A stretch of 61,477 nt of DNA from an uncultured Opitutia bacterium (GCA_903839035.1 CAIMAQ010000126.1:1-61477), one strand, 5' to 3'. Numbered from the stretch's first letter, positions 45,245-53,739 are shown. The notes: generated by a model from the letters alone, not told the origin. Program-made: numbers and translations.

Positions 45245-47254
45245 TCAGTTCGTGCCCTTGGCCGGGAGGTCGATGACCTCGCTGGGGCCGACATTGACCT
45301 TGCCGTTGCGGGTGAGGTTGCGGGCGAGGAAGTCCTCGACCTGGCGGTAGAAGCGCACGCGGGCGTTCTCGTTGCCGAAACCGTGGCCCTCGTTGCCCTC
45401 GCGGACGAATTCGTAGGGCTTGTTGTACCGGTCGAGCTCGGCCTTCAGGCGCTTCCAGTGGTCAATGTCCACGCGCGGGTCGTTTTCGCCGTAGGCGTGC
45501 AGCGTGGGCACGCGGATGTTCTGGACGAAGTTGACCGGCGAACGGTCGTGCAGGTACGTGGAGTCGTCCCCGATCCAGTTTTTCTGGAAGAGGCGCTCAC
45601 TGCCGGCGACGCGGGCGTGGCTGGTGATGATGGTGAGGTCGGAGACGCCGACATAGTTGACGCCGCAGCAATACAGCTCGGGGGTGAAGGTGACGCCGGC
45701 CAGTGCGGCATAGCCGCCGTAGCTGGCGCCCACGATGGCGACGCGCGCGGGATCCGCGTAACCCTGCGCGATGGCCCACTTCACGCCATCGGACAGGTCG
45801 TCCTGCATCTTGCCGCCCCATTCCCGGCGGCCGGCGAGGAGGAATTCCGTGCCGTAGCCGCCCGAGCCGCGGTAGTTGGGCTGCAGCACGGCATAACCGC
45901 GGTTGGCGTAGAGCTGAACCTCGGGATCAAAGCCCCAGACATCGCGGATGCCGTAGGGACCGCCGTGTGGGTGGACGATGAGCGGGACGCGCTTGCCCTC
46001 GGCGCCCGCGGGGAGGGTGAGATAGCCGTGGATGGTCAGGCCGTCGCGGGCCTGGTAGCTGATCGGCATCTGCGGCCGCAGGTCCTCGGCGTGCAGATTG
46101 GGATTCGCGGAGCCCAGCATCATGATCGCGGGGCGGCCCTTGGCGGGATTCAGCAGGTTGAGGATGTAGTAAACGGGAGTCTGGCGGTCGGACGTGCTGA
46201 CGAGCACGTGCACCTGGTCATCCGCGGAGGAGCTGGCGATGAAGTTGACGGTGCCGGGCAGGGCGCCGTCGATCTTCGCCTGCAGCGCGGCCCGGCCGGC
46301 GTCGAACCAGTGGACATTCCGCTTTTCGGTCGTGGTGTAAACGCCCAGCAGCTTGGAGCGATCCCACGACATCACGAGGCTGTCGAATTCACCCTCGAGC
46401 GGGTAATCGAGCCCGGGGAGAAACGACCGGTTCGCCACGTCGTAGGCGCGCAGCCGGTCGGTCTGGCCCAGCTCGCGCGTGATGACATAAAGGGTCTGGT
46501 TGTCCGCGCCGAAGAGGATGGGCTGCCAGGTCGGGGCCTCGATGGCCGTGTCGGCGGGCGACGAGGCGACCTTGGTGAAGTCCGACTTGAGGTTGGTCCG
46601 GATGTAATGGTTGACGTTCTTTTCCTGGAGACGATCGAGGCAGCGGATGAGGCCGGTGTTGTCGGCCATCAGGCCGAAGGCCCCCTCGACATCGGCGCCC
46701 GGCGCCTTGGCGCGGTCGCCGTATTGGACATCGAGCAGGTACACGCCGCCGGTCCACGTGCCGACGCCCTTGCGGCCGATGATGAGCACGTGCTGGTTGT
46801 CGAACTTCAGGTTGTCCAGGATGCTGGCGGTATCGGCGTTGTCATCGATGTTGGCCTGGTGGGAGTTGGCCAGCTCGATGGCCTTGCGCTTGGAGAGGGT
46901 GATGGCCCGGAGGGCATTGGACTCGTTGCCGCCCAGGTCGCCACCGTAGACGATGCGGTCGTTGCCCTTCCAGACGTAGAACTTGATGTTCTCGTCCTTG
47001 GCGGCGACGAGCGGCTCGATCTTGCCGGACTGGAGGTCCATCAGCGCGATGCCGATCTTGCCGGTGCCAAGGGTGGTCAGGAAAGCCAGGTGCGAGCCGT
47101 CGGGGGACAGCTGGACGGAGCGCATCTGCGAATCGGCGAACAGCACCTCCAGCGGAATCAGGGGCGGCGGGGCGGCGCGCAGGGCCAGCGGAGCGAGGGT
47201 GAGGAGCGCGGTGGCGAGCAACGCGCGGAACGGGGTGGATCGGTGCGTAATCAT
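45245..47254 (-). CDS. S9 prolyl oligopeptidase family protein, intact catalytic triad
   Basis: This 669-residue exported S9C-like serine peptidase has a signal segment (LLATALLTLAPLALRAAPPP), then a beta-propeller-like region, then an alpha/beta-hydrolase domain from about 430. The triad is visible: Ser511 in VGASYGGYAALAG, Asp592 in GENDPRVDIDHWK, His624 in NEGHGFGNEN. HPHGGPYGIRD and NYRGSGGYG are typical. The ATG at 47254 was preferred, because 32 upstream residues in the same frame lack a signal-like character. It is divergent from the GntR regulator across 139 bp, with its terminator at 45192-45223. Compare the degenerate homologue at 7658-9568. Confidence 0.92.
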   Translation of the reverse strand: MITHRSTPFRALLATALLTLAPLALRAAPPPLIPLEVLFADSQMRSVQLSPDGSHLAFLTTLGTGKIGIALMDLQSGKIEPLVAAKDENIKFYVWKGNDRIVYGGDLGGNESNALRAITLSKRKAIELANSHQANIDDNADTASILDNLKFDNQHVLIIGRKGVGTWTGGVYLLDVQYGDRAKAPGADVEGAFGLMADNTGLIRCLDRLQEKNVNHYIRTNLKSDFTKVASSPADTAIEAPTWQPILFGADNQTLYVITRELGQTDRLRAYDVANRSFLPGLDYPLEGEFDSLVMSWDRSKLLGVYTTTEKRNVHWFDAGRAALQAKIDGALPGTVNFIASSSADDQVHVLVSTSDRQTPVYYILNLLNPAKGRPAIMMLGSANPNLHAEDLRPQMPISYQARDGLTIHGYLTLPAGAEGKRVPLIVHPHGGPYGIRDVWGFDPEVQLYANRGYAVLQPNYRGSGGYGTEFLLAGRREWGGKMQDDLSDGVKWAIAQGYADPARVAIVGASYGGYAALAGVTFTPELYCCGVNYVGVSDLTIITSHARVAGSERLFQKNWIGDDSTYLHDRSPVNFVQNIRVPTLHAYGENDPRVDIDHWKRLKAELDRYNKPYEFVREGNEGHGFGNENARVRFYRQVEDFLARNLTRNGKVNVGPSEVIDLPAKGTN

Positions 47255-47357
47255 GTGTGGTAGTGAAAGCGTGGGGAGGTTTGCGCCCGAGCAAAAGGAA
47301 AAAGCCCCGGTCTCACCCTCCGCTGGTCCCGCGGGAACCCCGCCGGACAAAAAAAGC

Positions 47358-47392
47358 TTGCCGTACTAACCGTACTAGTTCAAATAGTACAG
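47358..47392 (+). promoter_or_regulatory. GntR promoter with overlapping palindromic operator candidate
   Basis: GTACTA (47372-47377) and TAGTAC (47385-47390) form an inverted repeat with a 7-nt centre, preceded by a direct repeat CCGTACTA at 47361 and 47370. A possible -35 TTGCCG (47358-47363) and -10 CAAATA (47381-47386) bracket it at 17-nt spacing. Transcription would start near the GTG at 47394. Autoregulation by the GntR protein is inferred from position. Confidence 0.5.
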
Positions 47393-47393
47393 T

Positions 47394-47777
47394 GTGCTGC
47401 CCTTCTCCATCGAACTCAAGGCCGGTCTCCCCGTGGCGGAGCAGATCCTGTTTGCGGTGAAAAAAGCCGTCGTGGCCGGTCAGCTGCGGTCGGGGGACAA
47501 GTTTCCGTCGGTGCGGGTGCTGAGTCAGGAACTGAAGGTGAACCCGAACACGGCGCACAGGGTCGTGGCGGCGCTGGTCGCGGAGGGCGTGCTGGTGACG
47601 ACGCCCGCGGTCGGCAGCATCGTGGCCGAGCGCGCCACGGGCGGACGCAAGGAGCGCGCGGAGCTGCTGGGCGCGGATTTGGAACGGCTGGTCGTCGAGG
47701 CCCGGAAGCTCGGCCTCGAGCTGGATGACGTGTCGGTGGCGCTCGCCGCGCACTGGAAGAAATTGGGCGGCAAATAG
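47394..47777 (+). CDS. GntR-family transcriptional regulator (YtrA type)
   Basis: This 127-residue regulator has a winged helix-turn-helix of the GntR type (about 10-80): QILFAVKKAVVAGQLRSGDKFPSVRVLSQELKVNPNTAHRVVAALVAEGVLVTTPAVG. The C-terminal part (residues 85-127) is a short helix pair, as in the YtrA subfamily, which lacks a large effector domain. The GTG start at 47394 has almost no leader. YtrA members repress adjacent ABC exporter genes and are induced by cell-envelope stress; the ABC genes start 19 bp downstream. Confidence 0.9.
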   Translation: MLPFSIELKAGLPVAEQILFAVKKAVVAGQLRSGDKFPSVRVLSQELKVNPNTAHRVVAALVAEGVLVTTPAVGSIVAERATGGRKERAELLGADLERLVVEARKLGLELDDVSVALAAHWKKLGGK

Positions 47778-47796
47778 GTTTTTTCACGATTTCCCC

Positions 47797-48711
47797 ATGA
47801 ACATCATCGAAACCCACAATCTGACCCGGCGGTTCGGGCGCACCGAGGCGGTGCACGGGCTGGACCTCGCGGTGCCGGAGGGCAGCGTGTTTGCCCTGCT
47901 CGGGCCCAACGGCGCGGGCAAGTCCACCACGATCAAGATGCTCATGAACCTGATCGCGCCGACGGTGGGCGAGGCGCGAGTGCTGGGCGTGGACTCGCGT
48001 CAGCTGAGTCCGCGTGAGCGGGAGCAGATCGGGTACGTGTCGGAGAACCAACCGCTGCCACTCTGGATGACGGTGCGGCAGTATCTCGACTACTGCCGGC
48101 CGTTTTACTCGGCGTGGGATGGCGAATTGGAAAAAACCCTGCTGGCCAAGTTCGAGCTGCCGGGGGACCGGAAGTTGCAGCATCTCTCGCGGGGCATGCT
48201 GATGAAGGCGGCGCTGCTTTCCTCGCTGGCCTACCGGCCGAAGCTGCTCGTGCTGGACGAGCCGTTCAGCGGACTCGATCCGCTCGTCCGCGATGAATTT
48301 GTGCGCGGCATCCTGGAGGTGTCGGAGCTGGGCGGTTGGACGGTGCTGGTTTCGTCCCACGACATCGAGGAGGTGGAGCGCCTGTGCGACCGGATCGCCC
48401 TGATGGACGAAGGCCGCCTGCAATTCGCCGAGTCGACGGAAAGCCTGCTCGGGCGTTTCCGCCGCGTGGAAGTGACGCTGCAAGGCGGGACGGCCGACCT
48501 AGCCTCGCCGCCGCCGGACTGGCTGGAACTGGAGCGCACGGGTGAACTGGTTCGATTCACCACGACCCGCCATGAGCGCGAGGTGACGGAGCAGGCCTGC
48601 CGGCAGCGCTTTCCCGGGGCGGCCGTCGCGGTCAACCCGATGACGCTGCGCGATATTTTCATCGTCCTGACCCGTGCGGGTCGCACGGCGAAGAAAGGAG
48701 CGGCCGCATGA
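47797..48711 (+). CDS. ABC transporter ATP-binding protein
   Basis: This 304-residue ATPase of a drug/lantibiotic-type (CcmA-like) exporter has Walker A LLGPNGAGKSTTIKML near residue 36, signature LSRGMLMKAALLSSL near 130 (degenerate LSGGQ), Walker B LLVLDEPFSGLDP near 153 and the switch His in VSSHDIEEVERLCD near 192. The ATG at 47797 (MNIIETHNLTRRFG) was chosen; the open frame upstream is not protein-like. It overlaps the next gene by 4 bp. Together with the GntR regulator and the membrane protein it forms a typical YtrA-type unit. Confidence 0.93.
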   Translation: MNIIETHNLTRRFGRTEAVHGLDLAVPEGSVFALLGPNGAGKSTTIKMLMNLIAPTVGEARVLGVDSRQLSPREREQIGYVSENQPLPLWMTVRQYLDYCRPFYSAWDGELEKTLLAKFELPGDRKLQHLSRGMLMKAALLSSLAYRPKLLVLDEPFSGLDPLVRDEFVRGILEVSELGGWTVLVSSHDIEEVERLCDRIALMDEGRLQFAESTESLLGRFRRVEVTLQGGTADLASPPPDWLELERTGELVRFTTTRHEREVTEQACRQRFPGAAVAVNPMTLRDIFIVLTRAGRTAKKGAAA

Positions 48712-50375
48712 ACCTCACCTGGTATATACTCAAAAAGGATTTCGTCCGGCTCCGTCTGCCGCTGGCGCTTTGGGTCATCCTGATGGTGGGACGCTTTTTG
48801 GTGGGTGACCGGATTCTCCGCGTGGAGAACAGCGACCTGGACGCGCTCCAAGTCACCCTCGGCACGCTGGGTGCGATGCACAACGTGCTGTTTGGATTGC
48901 AGCTGATTCTCTGCTGCGTGCTCGTTGCCGCCCTGATTCATGAGGATTCGGTGGTCGGAGAGAATGCCTGGTGGGTCACGCGGCCGATTTCGGGGGCCCG
49001 GTTGCTGGGGGCGAAGCTCGTCGGGCTGGTCCTGTTCTTCTGGGTGCTGCCCCAGGTGGTGTCGCTGCCCTGGTGGCTCTATTCGGGTTTTGATCGCCGG
49101 GCCATCGGCGGGGCCGTGATCCAACTGGCGTATACTCAAGCGGCATTGAGCCTGTTGGTGTTGGTGGTGGCGGTGCTTACGGCGAACGCGGCGCGTTTCG
49201 TGGCGATGGTGCTCTTGCTGGTGTTCGCCTGGATGTGCGGTTTCATCACTTTCCTGGCGCACTCGCCGGATGTCCCGCTGGGCGTGACGCAAACCCGGGC
49301 GCTGGCCGGCGTGGTGCTGTCCCTTGCGGTCATCGCGCTGGTGGTGGGGCATCAATTTCTGACCCGGCGGCGGGGTCGCTCCTGGGTGATGTTTTCCGTG
49401 GGTTTTGTCCTGATGCTCCTGCTGGCGAACTTCTGGCCTTGGGATTGGTCGCGCTGGGCCCTCTGGCGGGGCAGTGAACCGCCAGCCCTGGCGCGCGTGA
49501 CCGTCGCACCGACCGGCGAGGTGGCTTTCACCAAGGTGGGTTCCAACCTGGATCCGTCCCTGGTCCGGATGGAAATGGGTTTTCGCTACGTGAATCTGCC
49601 CGGAGACTATTCCCTGAATTTCGGCAGCGTCACCGGCACCTTGCGCTGGCCGGACGGCACGATGCAAAAACGGACGGGCTGGATTCAATCCTATCCCATG
49701 GCGATCAGCTGGCACATCATGGGCCTAAGGGCGCCGGCGGGGGTCAGTCCGGAAGAGTGGCGGAACAGTGCGCAACGCCGGGGGGACGCCGCCATAATTT
49801 TTATTCCCGGCTCGTATGCGGCGAAGCTTCGTCAGCAGGCGCCGGCGTGGACGGGCGAACTCGAGCTCGCGGCCTATCACGGGGAACTCGTGGCCGAGGT
49901 CCCGTTCCGGGAGGGAGCAGCCGACGGCCGGGCCGGGCACAAGGTCCGCGTCATGCGGATTGAACACCTGGAGAGTGGCAGCTTGGTCGTGAATTTGGCC
50001 GAGTCAGTACCCATCCCGGCCGGCGAAGACCTGCCTATCCCGCTGGATATCGCGACCCGCCGGCGCCCCCCGGCGTGCTATGTTTTAAGCAGCCGGGACC
50101 GGACCAAGTTTGTCCTGCTGCGGCCTTACGCGGAAAGCGGGACGTTCGTGAACTCGGTGGTGGTCCTGCGCAGCACCTTCAGCGTGAATGTCGGGCAGTT
50201 GGAGAATCCGGCGGATCCCCACTGGCTCGATCAGGCGGAAGTGTTGAAAGTCGCCTATTGGTCGGTGGGATCGCTGGTCCGGCCGGCTCACAGCGACGGA
50301 CTGCATGAAACCCAATTCAGGAATGGCCACCGGGTGGAGCCGGCCACCGCGCCCAAGCCAGCTCCCGGAACCTAG
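48708..50375 (+). CDS. ABC-2 type membrane protein with a large extracytoplasmic part
   Basis: This 555-residue protein has about six hydrophobic helices in the first 245 residues (WYILKKDFVRLRLPLALWVILMVGRF; LFGLQLILCCVLVAALIHEDSV and others). A soluble beta-rich region follows (about 260-540) without transmembrane spans. The N-terminal half looks like an ABC-2 permease. The C-terminal half was not recognised and could be an extracytoplasmic substrate or sensor domain. Its start overlaps the ATPase stop by 4 bp. Its TAG lies in a CTAG tetramer that also forms the stop of the convergent helicase gene. Confidence 0.78.
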   Translation: MNLTWYILKKDFVRLRLPLALWVILMVGRFLVGDRILRVENSDLDALQVTLGTLGAMHNVLFGLQLILCCVLVAALIHEDSVVGENAWWVTRPISGARLLGAKLVGLVLFFWVLPQVVSLPWWLYSGFDRRAIGGAVIQLAYTQAALSLLVLVVAVLTANAARFVAMVLLLVFAWMCGFITFLAHSPDVPLGVTQTRALAGVVLSLAVIALVVGHQFLTRRRGRSWVMFSVGFVLMLLLANFWPWDWSRWALWRGSEPPALARVTVAPTGEVAFTKVGSNLDPSLVRMEMGFRYVNLPGDYSLNFGSVTGTLRWPDGTMQKRTGWIQSYPMAISWHIMGLRAPAGVSPEEWRNSAQRRGDAAIIFIPGSYAAKLRQQAPAWTGELELAAYHGELVAEVPFREGAADGRAGHKVRVMRIEHLESGSLVVNLAESVPIPAGEDLPIPLDIATRRRPPACYVLSSRDRTKFVLLRPYAESGTFVNSVVVLRSTFSVNVGQLENPADPHWLDQAEVLKVAYWSVGSLVRPAHSDGLHETQFRNGHRVEPATAPKPAPGT

Positions 50376-52936
50376 TTTGAGCCCCGCAGCCACGCGGCGA
50401 GGTCGGCGTCGGTGAGGACGTTGGCGCCGAACTGGTAGTCAGGGGCGAGGAGGCTCGCGTAGGCGGGTTCGAGGAAGCGGCGGCAGTGCAGGATCACGCG
50501 GGCGCGCTGGCCGGGCGCGCGCACGAGGCGGCCAAGGGCCTGGTTCACCTTGGTCATGCCGGGAATCTGGTACACGCGGCGGAACGCGGCCTCGCGGCCG
50601 AGCGGCGAGAATTCCGCCAGCCGGGCGCGCTGGATGGCGTTTACCTCGGGCAGCGCGGGGCCGACGACCATCGCATGGGTCACGCGGCCGCCCAGCGCAT
50701 CAATGCTCTCGGCGAAACTCGAGCCGAGTACGAGGAAGAGCGCGTCGGTGAACGCGAGTGACTGCTCGACCCACGCGGTCTGCGCGGCGAGCTCGCGGAG
50801 GCGGGGCTGCACCGCTACCTTCACGGGCGCGAGCCGCTCGAGTTCCTGTGCAACGGACTCGGCGTAGGCATAGGAGGGGAAAAAAACGGCGACGGGACCA
50901 TTCGCCGCGGCTTGCAGTGCGGCAATCGTGGCGGCGGTGGTCGCGAAGTAACTCGCGCGCTGCTGAAAGGTCGTGTCCACGCGCGCGTCCACCGCCACAT
51001 CGTAGGCGCCGTCGCGCCAGGGCGTTTGCGCAGTCACCTGCGCAAACGCGGAGATGGGAGAGGGAAGATGGGAGATGGGGGCGGAGCTTGGAGAGGTCAG
51101 GTTGGATCGACTTCCATCTCCCATCTCCCATCTGCCATCTCCGGCGGCGAAGCCGCACGATTCGGCGAACTCGGCCTGCGGGGTGAGCGTCGCGCTGGCG
51201 AGGACCACGCCGCCGTACTCGCGGAGGGTGGCGCCGATGGCGTCGGCGGCGTCAATGCAGGTGAAGGCAAGTTCGCCGGGACGCGGACACCAGAGGAGTT
51301 TTTTCAGGCGCGAATCGGCGAGCCATTCGCCGAGCTGCTGGGTTTGCCAGAGCTGGTCACTGAACTGCGGGCCGAGCGCGGCGTAGTCGAGCGGGAGGTC
51401 GCCGAGGAATTCGGCGATCTTGGCGAGCGTGTCGGTGACGTCGGCCTCGAGGGCGGGATCGAGGGCGTCCACGGGCTGCAGGGCGAGGAGGAGCTGGGTC
51501 CAGCTTTCCCACGCGCGCACGAGCGGCGCGGCGGCGTTGACGTGATCAAGCTCGGCGAGCAGGGCCGAGGCGTCGTTCGCGCGGGCGGTGTGCGAGTGGG
51601 CGTCGGCGACGCGCGAGGGCAGGTTATGGGCCTCGTCGAGGAGGAGAAGCGTGCGGGCGGGATCGAAGCCGGGCTGGTTATAGAACAGCGGGCGGTTGCG
51701 CGGGGCGAAGACGTAATTGTAGTCGCCGATCCACACGTCGTTGAAGGCGAGGGCGGCACGGGTGATCTCGTAGGGGCAGATCCGGGTGTCGCGGCCGGCA
51801 GTGCGCAGCGTCTCAAGGTCGCGCGCGTGGTTTTCGAAGCGGTAAAAGCGGGTTAGACCGCTGGCGGGCCAGCGTTCCTCGAGGCGGTCGAGATAGCTGC
51901 AGGATTCGCGCACGCAGTGGAAGACGGCGTTGATGCAGTGCTCGCTCTTGTTGCGGACATGCCAGACCGCGACTGGAGTCGCGGTGGGTGATGGGTTATT
52001 GGTGATGGGTGATGGGCTGGAGGCTTCAGAACCTATGACCGATGACCCATCACCCATGACCTGCAGCGTCCTCACCACCTGCAGCTGCCCGGTGGATTTG
52101 CTCGTCAGATAGAGGGCGCGGTCGAAGTGGCCGGCGCGGAGCTGGCCAAGGGCAAACTCGAGGAGGACGCCGGTTTTGCCGAAGCCGGTGGGCGCCTCGA
52201 AGAGCACGAGCGGGTGCTGTTCGAACGCCGTGGTCAGCTCGACCTGGGTCGTCTCCTGACCGGGGCGCAGGACGGCGAAGGGCGAGTGAAAGTGGAGGTC
52301 GCGCAGGCGCTCGCGGGCGCGCAGGCGGAGGTTGAGAAATTCGGCGACCCGCTCGAGCTGGACCTGGAAGATCGATTCGTCGGCGGGCGTGAGCGGGACG
52401 GTCTGGGCGAGTCCGCTGGAGGTTTCGACGAACACCAATTCCGCGCGGAGCGTGGAGCGGGTGATGGGCGCTGGGTGATGGGCAATGGGTGCGATTTCCG
52501 CGCTGGCTGGGGCATGGGGAGCTGATGGCTGATCGCGGACGGCTGACAGCCGCCACAGCGTGAGGTAACTCGCGAGCTGGACGAAATAGCCGGGGTAATC
52601 GGCGCGGAGGGCGGCCTCGTCGGTGGGGAGGGGGCGGGTGACGGTCTTGATTTCGCGCAGCGTGACGGTGCCGGGGTCGCGGAGGAGCTGGTCGATCCGG
52701 CCGGTGAGGGTGATCGTCCAGCCGCCGTGAAAAATACTGCCCGCGATCACGAGTTCGAACTCGGCGGTGGGCGTCTCGGCGGCGGCGCGGGCGCGGAGTT
52801 CGTTGTGCCAGTGCGTGCCGAGCTGGGCGCGCCAGAGGCCCGCGTGGCCGCTGCCGGCGTCATGCGGGCCGGTGGTGAAGTCGGCGAACTCGCCGACACT
52901 CAGACTGGCGGTGCGCTGGTCGAGGTTGAATTCCAT
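50372..52936 (-). CDS. PD-(D/E)XK-like nuclease fused to an XPD/DinG-type Fe-S helicase
   Basis: In this 854-residue protein residues 60-130 read TGRIDQLLRD...TLREIKTVT (D82, E95-x-K97) and then YPGYFVQLASYLTLW. This is the core of a PD-(D/E)XK nuclease fold of the RecB/Cas4 kind. A superfamily 2 helicase follows, with Walker A EAPTGFGKTG (249-255), four cysteines C334, C341, C346 and C387 fitting an Fe-S cluster, DEAH at 434-437, LASATLTPQ, and NQALGRLVRAPGQRAR near the end. Activity on DNA ends or branched DNA is an inference. Three in-frame low-complexity inserts (about 150-159, 294-317, 599-629) are encoded by heptamer repeats (see findings). Neighbours on the same strand include a RecO-like gene. 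Confidence 0.82.
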   Translation of the reverse strand: MEFNLDQRTASLSVGEFADFTTGPHDAGSGHAGLWRAQLGTHWHNELRARAAAETPTAEFELVIAGSIFHGGWTITLTGRIDQLLRDPGTVTLREIKTVTRPLPTDEAALRADYPGYFVQLASYLTLWRLSAVRDQPSAPHAPASAEIAPIAHHPAPITRSTLRAELVFVETSSGLAQTVPLTPADESIFQVQLERVAEFLNLRLRARERLRDLHFHSPFAVLRPGQETTQVELTTAFEQHPLVLFEAPTGFGKTGVLLEFALGQLRAGHFDRALYLTSKSTGQLQVVRTLQVMGDGSSVIGSEASSPSPITNNPSPTATPVAVWHVRNKSEHCINAVFHCVRESCSYLDRLEERWPASGLTRFYRFENHARDLETLRTAGRDTRICPYEITRAALAFNDVWIGDYNYVFAPRNRPLFYNQPGFDPARTLLLLDEAHNLPSRVADAHSHTARANDASALLAELDHVNAAAPLVRAWESWTQLLLALQPVDALDPALEADVTDTLAKIAEFLGDLPLDYAALGPQFSDQLWQTQQLGEWLADSRLKKLLWCPRPGELAFTCIDAADAIGATLREYGGVVLASATLTPQAEFAESCGFAAGDGRWEMGDGSRSNLTSPSSAPISHLPSPISAFAQVTAQTPWRDGAYDVAVDARVDTTFQQRASYFATTAATIAALQAAANGPVAVFFPSYAYAESVAQELERLAPVKVAVQPRLRELAAQTAWVEQSLAFTDALFLVLGSSFAESIDALGGRVTHAMVVGPALPEVNAIQRARLAEFSPLGREAAFRRVYQIPGMTKVNQALGRLVRAPGQRARVILHCRRFLEPAYASLLAPDYQFGANVLTDADLAAWLRGSN
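51022..51049. repeat. Perfect 12-bp hairpin beside heptamer insert H1
   Basis: GCGTTTGCGCAG (51022-51033) and its exact complement CTGCGCAAACGC (51038-51049) flank a 4-nt loop within the helicase coding sequence. It touches the start of heptamer array H1 at 51050. Confidence 0.85.
51050..51142. repeat. In-gene palindromic heptamer array H1 (GGGAGAT-like)
   Basis: The left arm 51050-51078 and right arm 51114-51142 match at 26 of 29 pairs. Units of GGGAGAT-like sequence recur. The coding strand is the opposite one, giving residues about 599-629 of the helicase (SHLPSPIS-like). The plus strand has four or more G3 tracts with short loops, a G-quadruplex motif. Confidence 0.88.
51983..52055. repeat. 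In-gene palindromic heptamer array H2 (GGGTGAT-like)
   Basis: The left arm is 51986-52010 and the right arm 52031-52055, 21 of 25 pairs. The left side 51983-52016 is built from GGGTGAT-type heptamers and is 29 of 34 identical to the ybeY copy at 54987-55020. It encodes helicase residues about 294-317, between the Walker A region and the Fe-S cluster. Confidence 0.88.
52459..52489. repeat. In-gene heptamer array H3, single arm (GGGTGAT-like)
   Basis: Five G3 tracts with exact 4-nt loops (GGG TGAT GGG CGCT GGG TGAT GGG CAAT GGG) lie in the helicase gene. They code for residues about 150-159 (HHPAPIT-like). It resembles H2 at 24 of 30 positions but has no clear opposite arm. Confidence 0.85.
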
Positions 52937-53011
52937 TAAGTCACCACGAGGGTACGGTTGCTTTGACTACGGATTTCACGCCAGGACACGGATCAAAAAT
53001 TCGATCTGATA

Positions 53012-53075
53012 TTACAGGAGGTAACGGAGAGAACGGAGAGGTCATCTCTCAGTTGTCTCCGTTATCTCCTGTGAA
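53012..53075. repeat. Intergenic palindromic element F (9-nt unit)
   Basis: The left arm 53012-53040 and right arm 53046-53075 are imperfectly complementary with a 5-nt loop. The left arm is a 9-mer array (TAACGGAGA, GAACGGAGA); the right has its complement. It lies between the helicase and RecO-like genes, preceded by a fragment of another dispersed motif (52965-52995). Confidence 0.85.
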
Positions 53076-53105
53076 AGTAAGTTTTGGGAATTCATTGCGG
53101 GACGA

Positions 53106-53735
53106 TCAATCCAGCAGGATCTCGGTGTGGCCGGTGAGGTATTCCTCGAGGCGTTTTTGCAGGCGGGCGACGACGGCGAGGGTGGCGGTTTGCTCGGCGA
53201 GCGGGCGGTTGAGCAGGGTGGCAACCGCCTCGCGGTCGGCGACGGGCAGGGTGGGGAACCACTGCTGCTTCACGGGGTAGCCCTCGTCGCGGGCGAAGCA
53301 GTAGAGGCTCTTGAACCACACGAAGTCCGGCCGCGCGCCTGCGGCGAACGAGGCGAAGGCCTGCCGGAGAAGGGCGGCGACCTGCTGGCGGCCGTCCTCG
53401 TGCACGGGATTGCGCGCGACGAGGGCGGCGAGGGCGGAGGCGTGGCGGAGGGTTTCGTAGCTGCGGCCGAGGTCGGCATGGCGGGTAACGAGGCGCGTCT
53501 CTTGCACGAACCAGGTCTGGCCCTGGTTGGAACTCTCCAGCCGGAGCGAAACCTCGTCGAACAGGTCGAGCGCAACGGTGGTGGACCCGGTCTTGCCCGT
53601 GGTGCGCTTGGGCAGCCGCTGGTGAACGAGCAGCGCGCCGTGCTCGGCGGAGAAAACGTTGAAGCCCTGGAACGAGTCGGAGGGCGGACGCTTCAGCAGC
53701 ACGAAGGCGTCGGTCTGGAGCGGGAGGCCGGGCAC
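53106..53735 (-). CDS. recO: RecO-like DNA repair protein
   Basis: This 209-residue protein is like RecO. An N-terminal OB-fold-like part (FQGFNVFSAEHGALLVHQRLPKR) contains strands ALDLFDEVSLRLE and SNQGQTWFVQETRLV. A helical C-terminal region includes YETLRHASALAALVARNPV and WFKSLYCFARDEGYPVKQQWF. The usual zinc cysteines of RecO are not seen. RecO cooperates with RecF, present at 10.4 kb, at single-strand gaps. The match is by fold pattern and by the neighbourhood, so the assignment is moderate. It starts 4 bp after the DUF502 gene in the same direction. Confidence 0.6.
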   Translation of the reverse strand: MPGLPLQTDAFVLLKRPPSDSFQGFNVFSAEHGALLVHQRLPKRTTGKTGSTTVALDLFDEVSLRLESSNQGQTWFVQETRLVTRHADLGRSYETLRHASALAALVARNPVHEDGRQQVAALLRQAFASFAAGARPDFVWFKSLYCFARDEGYPVKQQWFPTLPVADREAVATLLNRPLAEQTATLAVVARLQKRLEEYLTGHTEILLD

Positions 53736-53739
53736 ACGC

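Noticed and set aside
45383..47263. Plus-strand open frame opposite the intact S9 peptidase
   Set aside because: All triad motifs lie on the minus strand and the plus frame shows no signal or domain.
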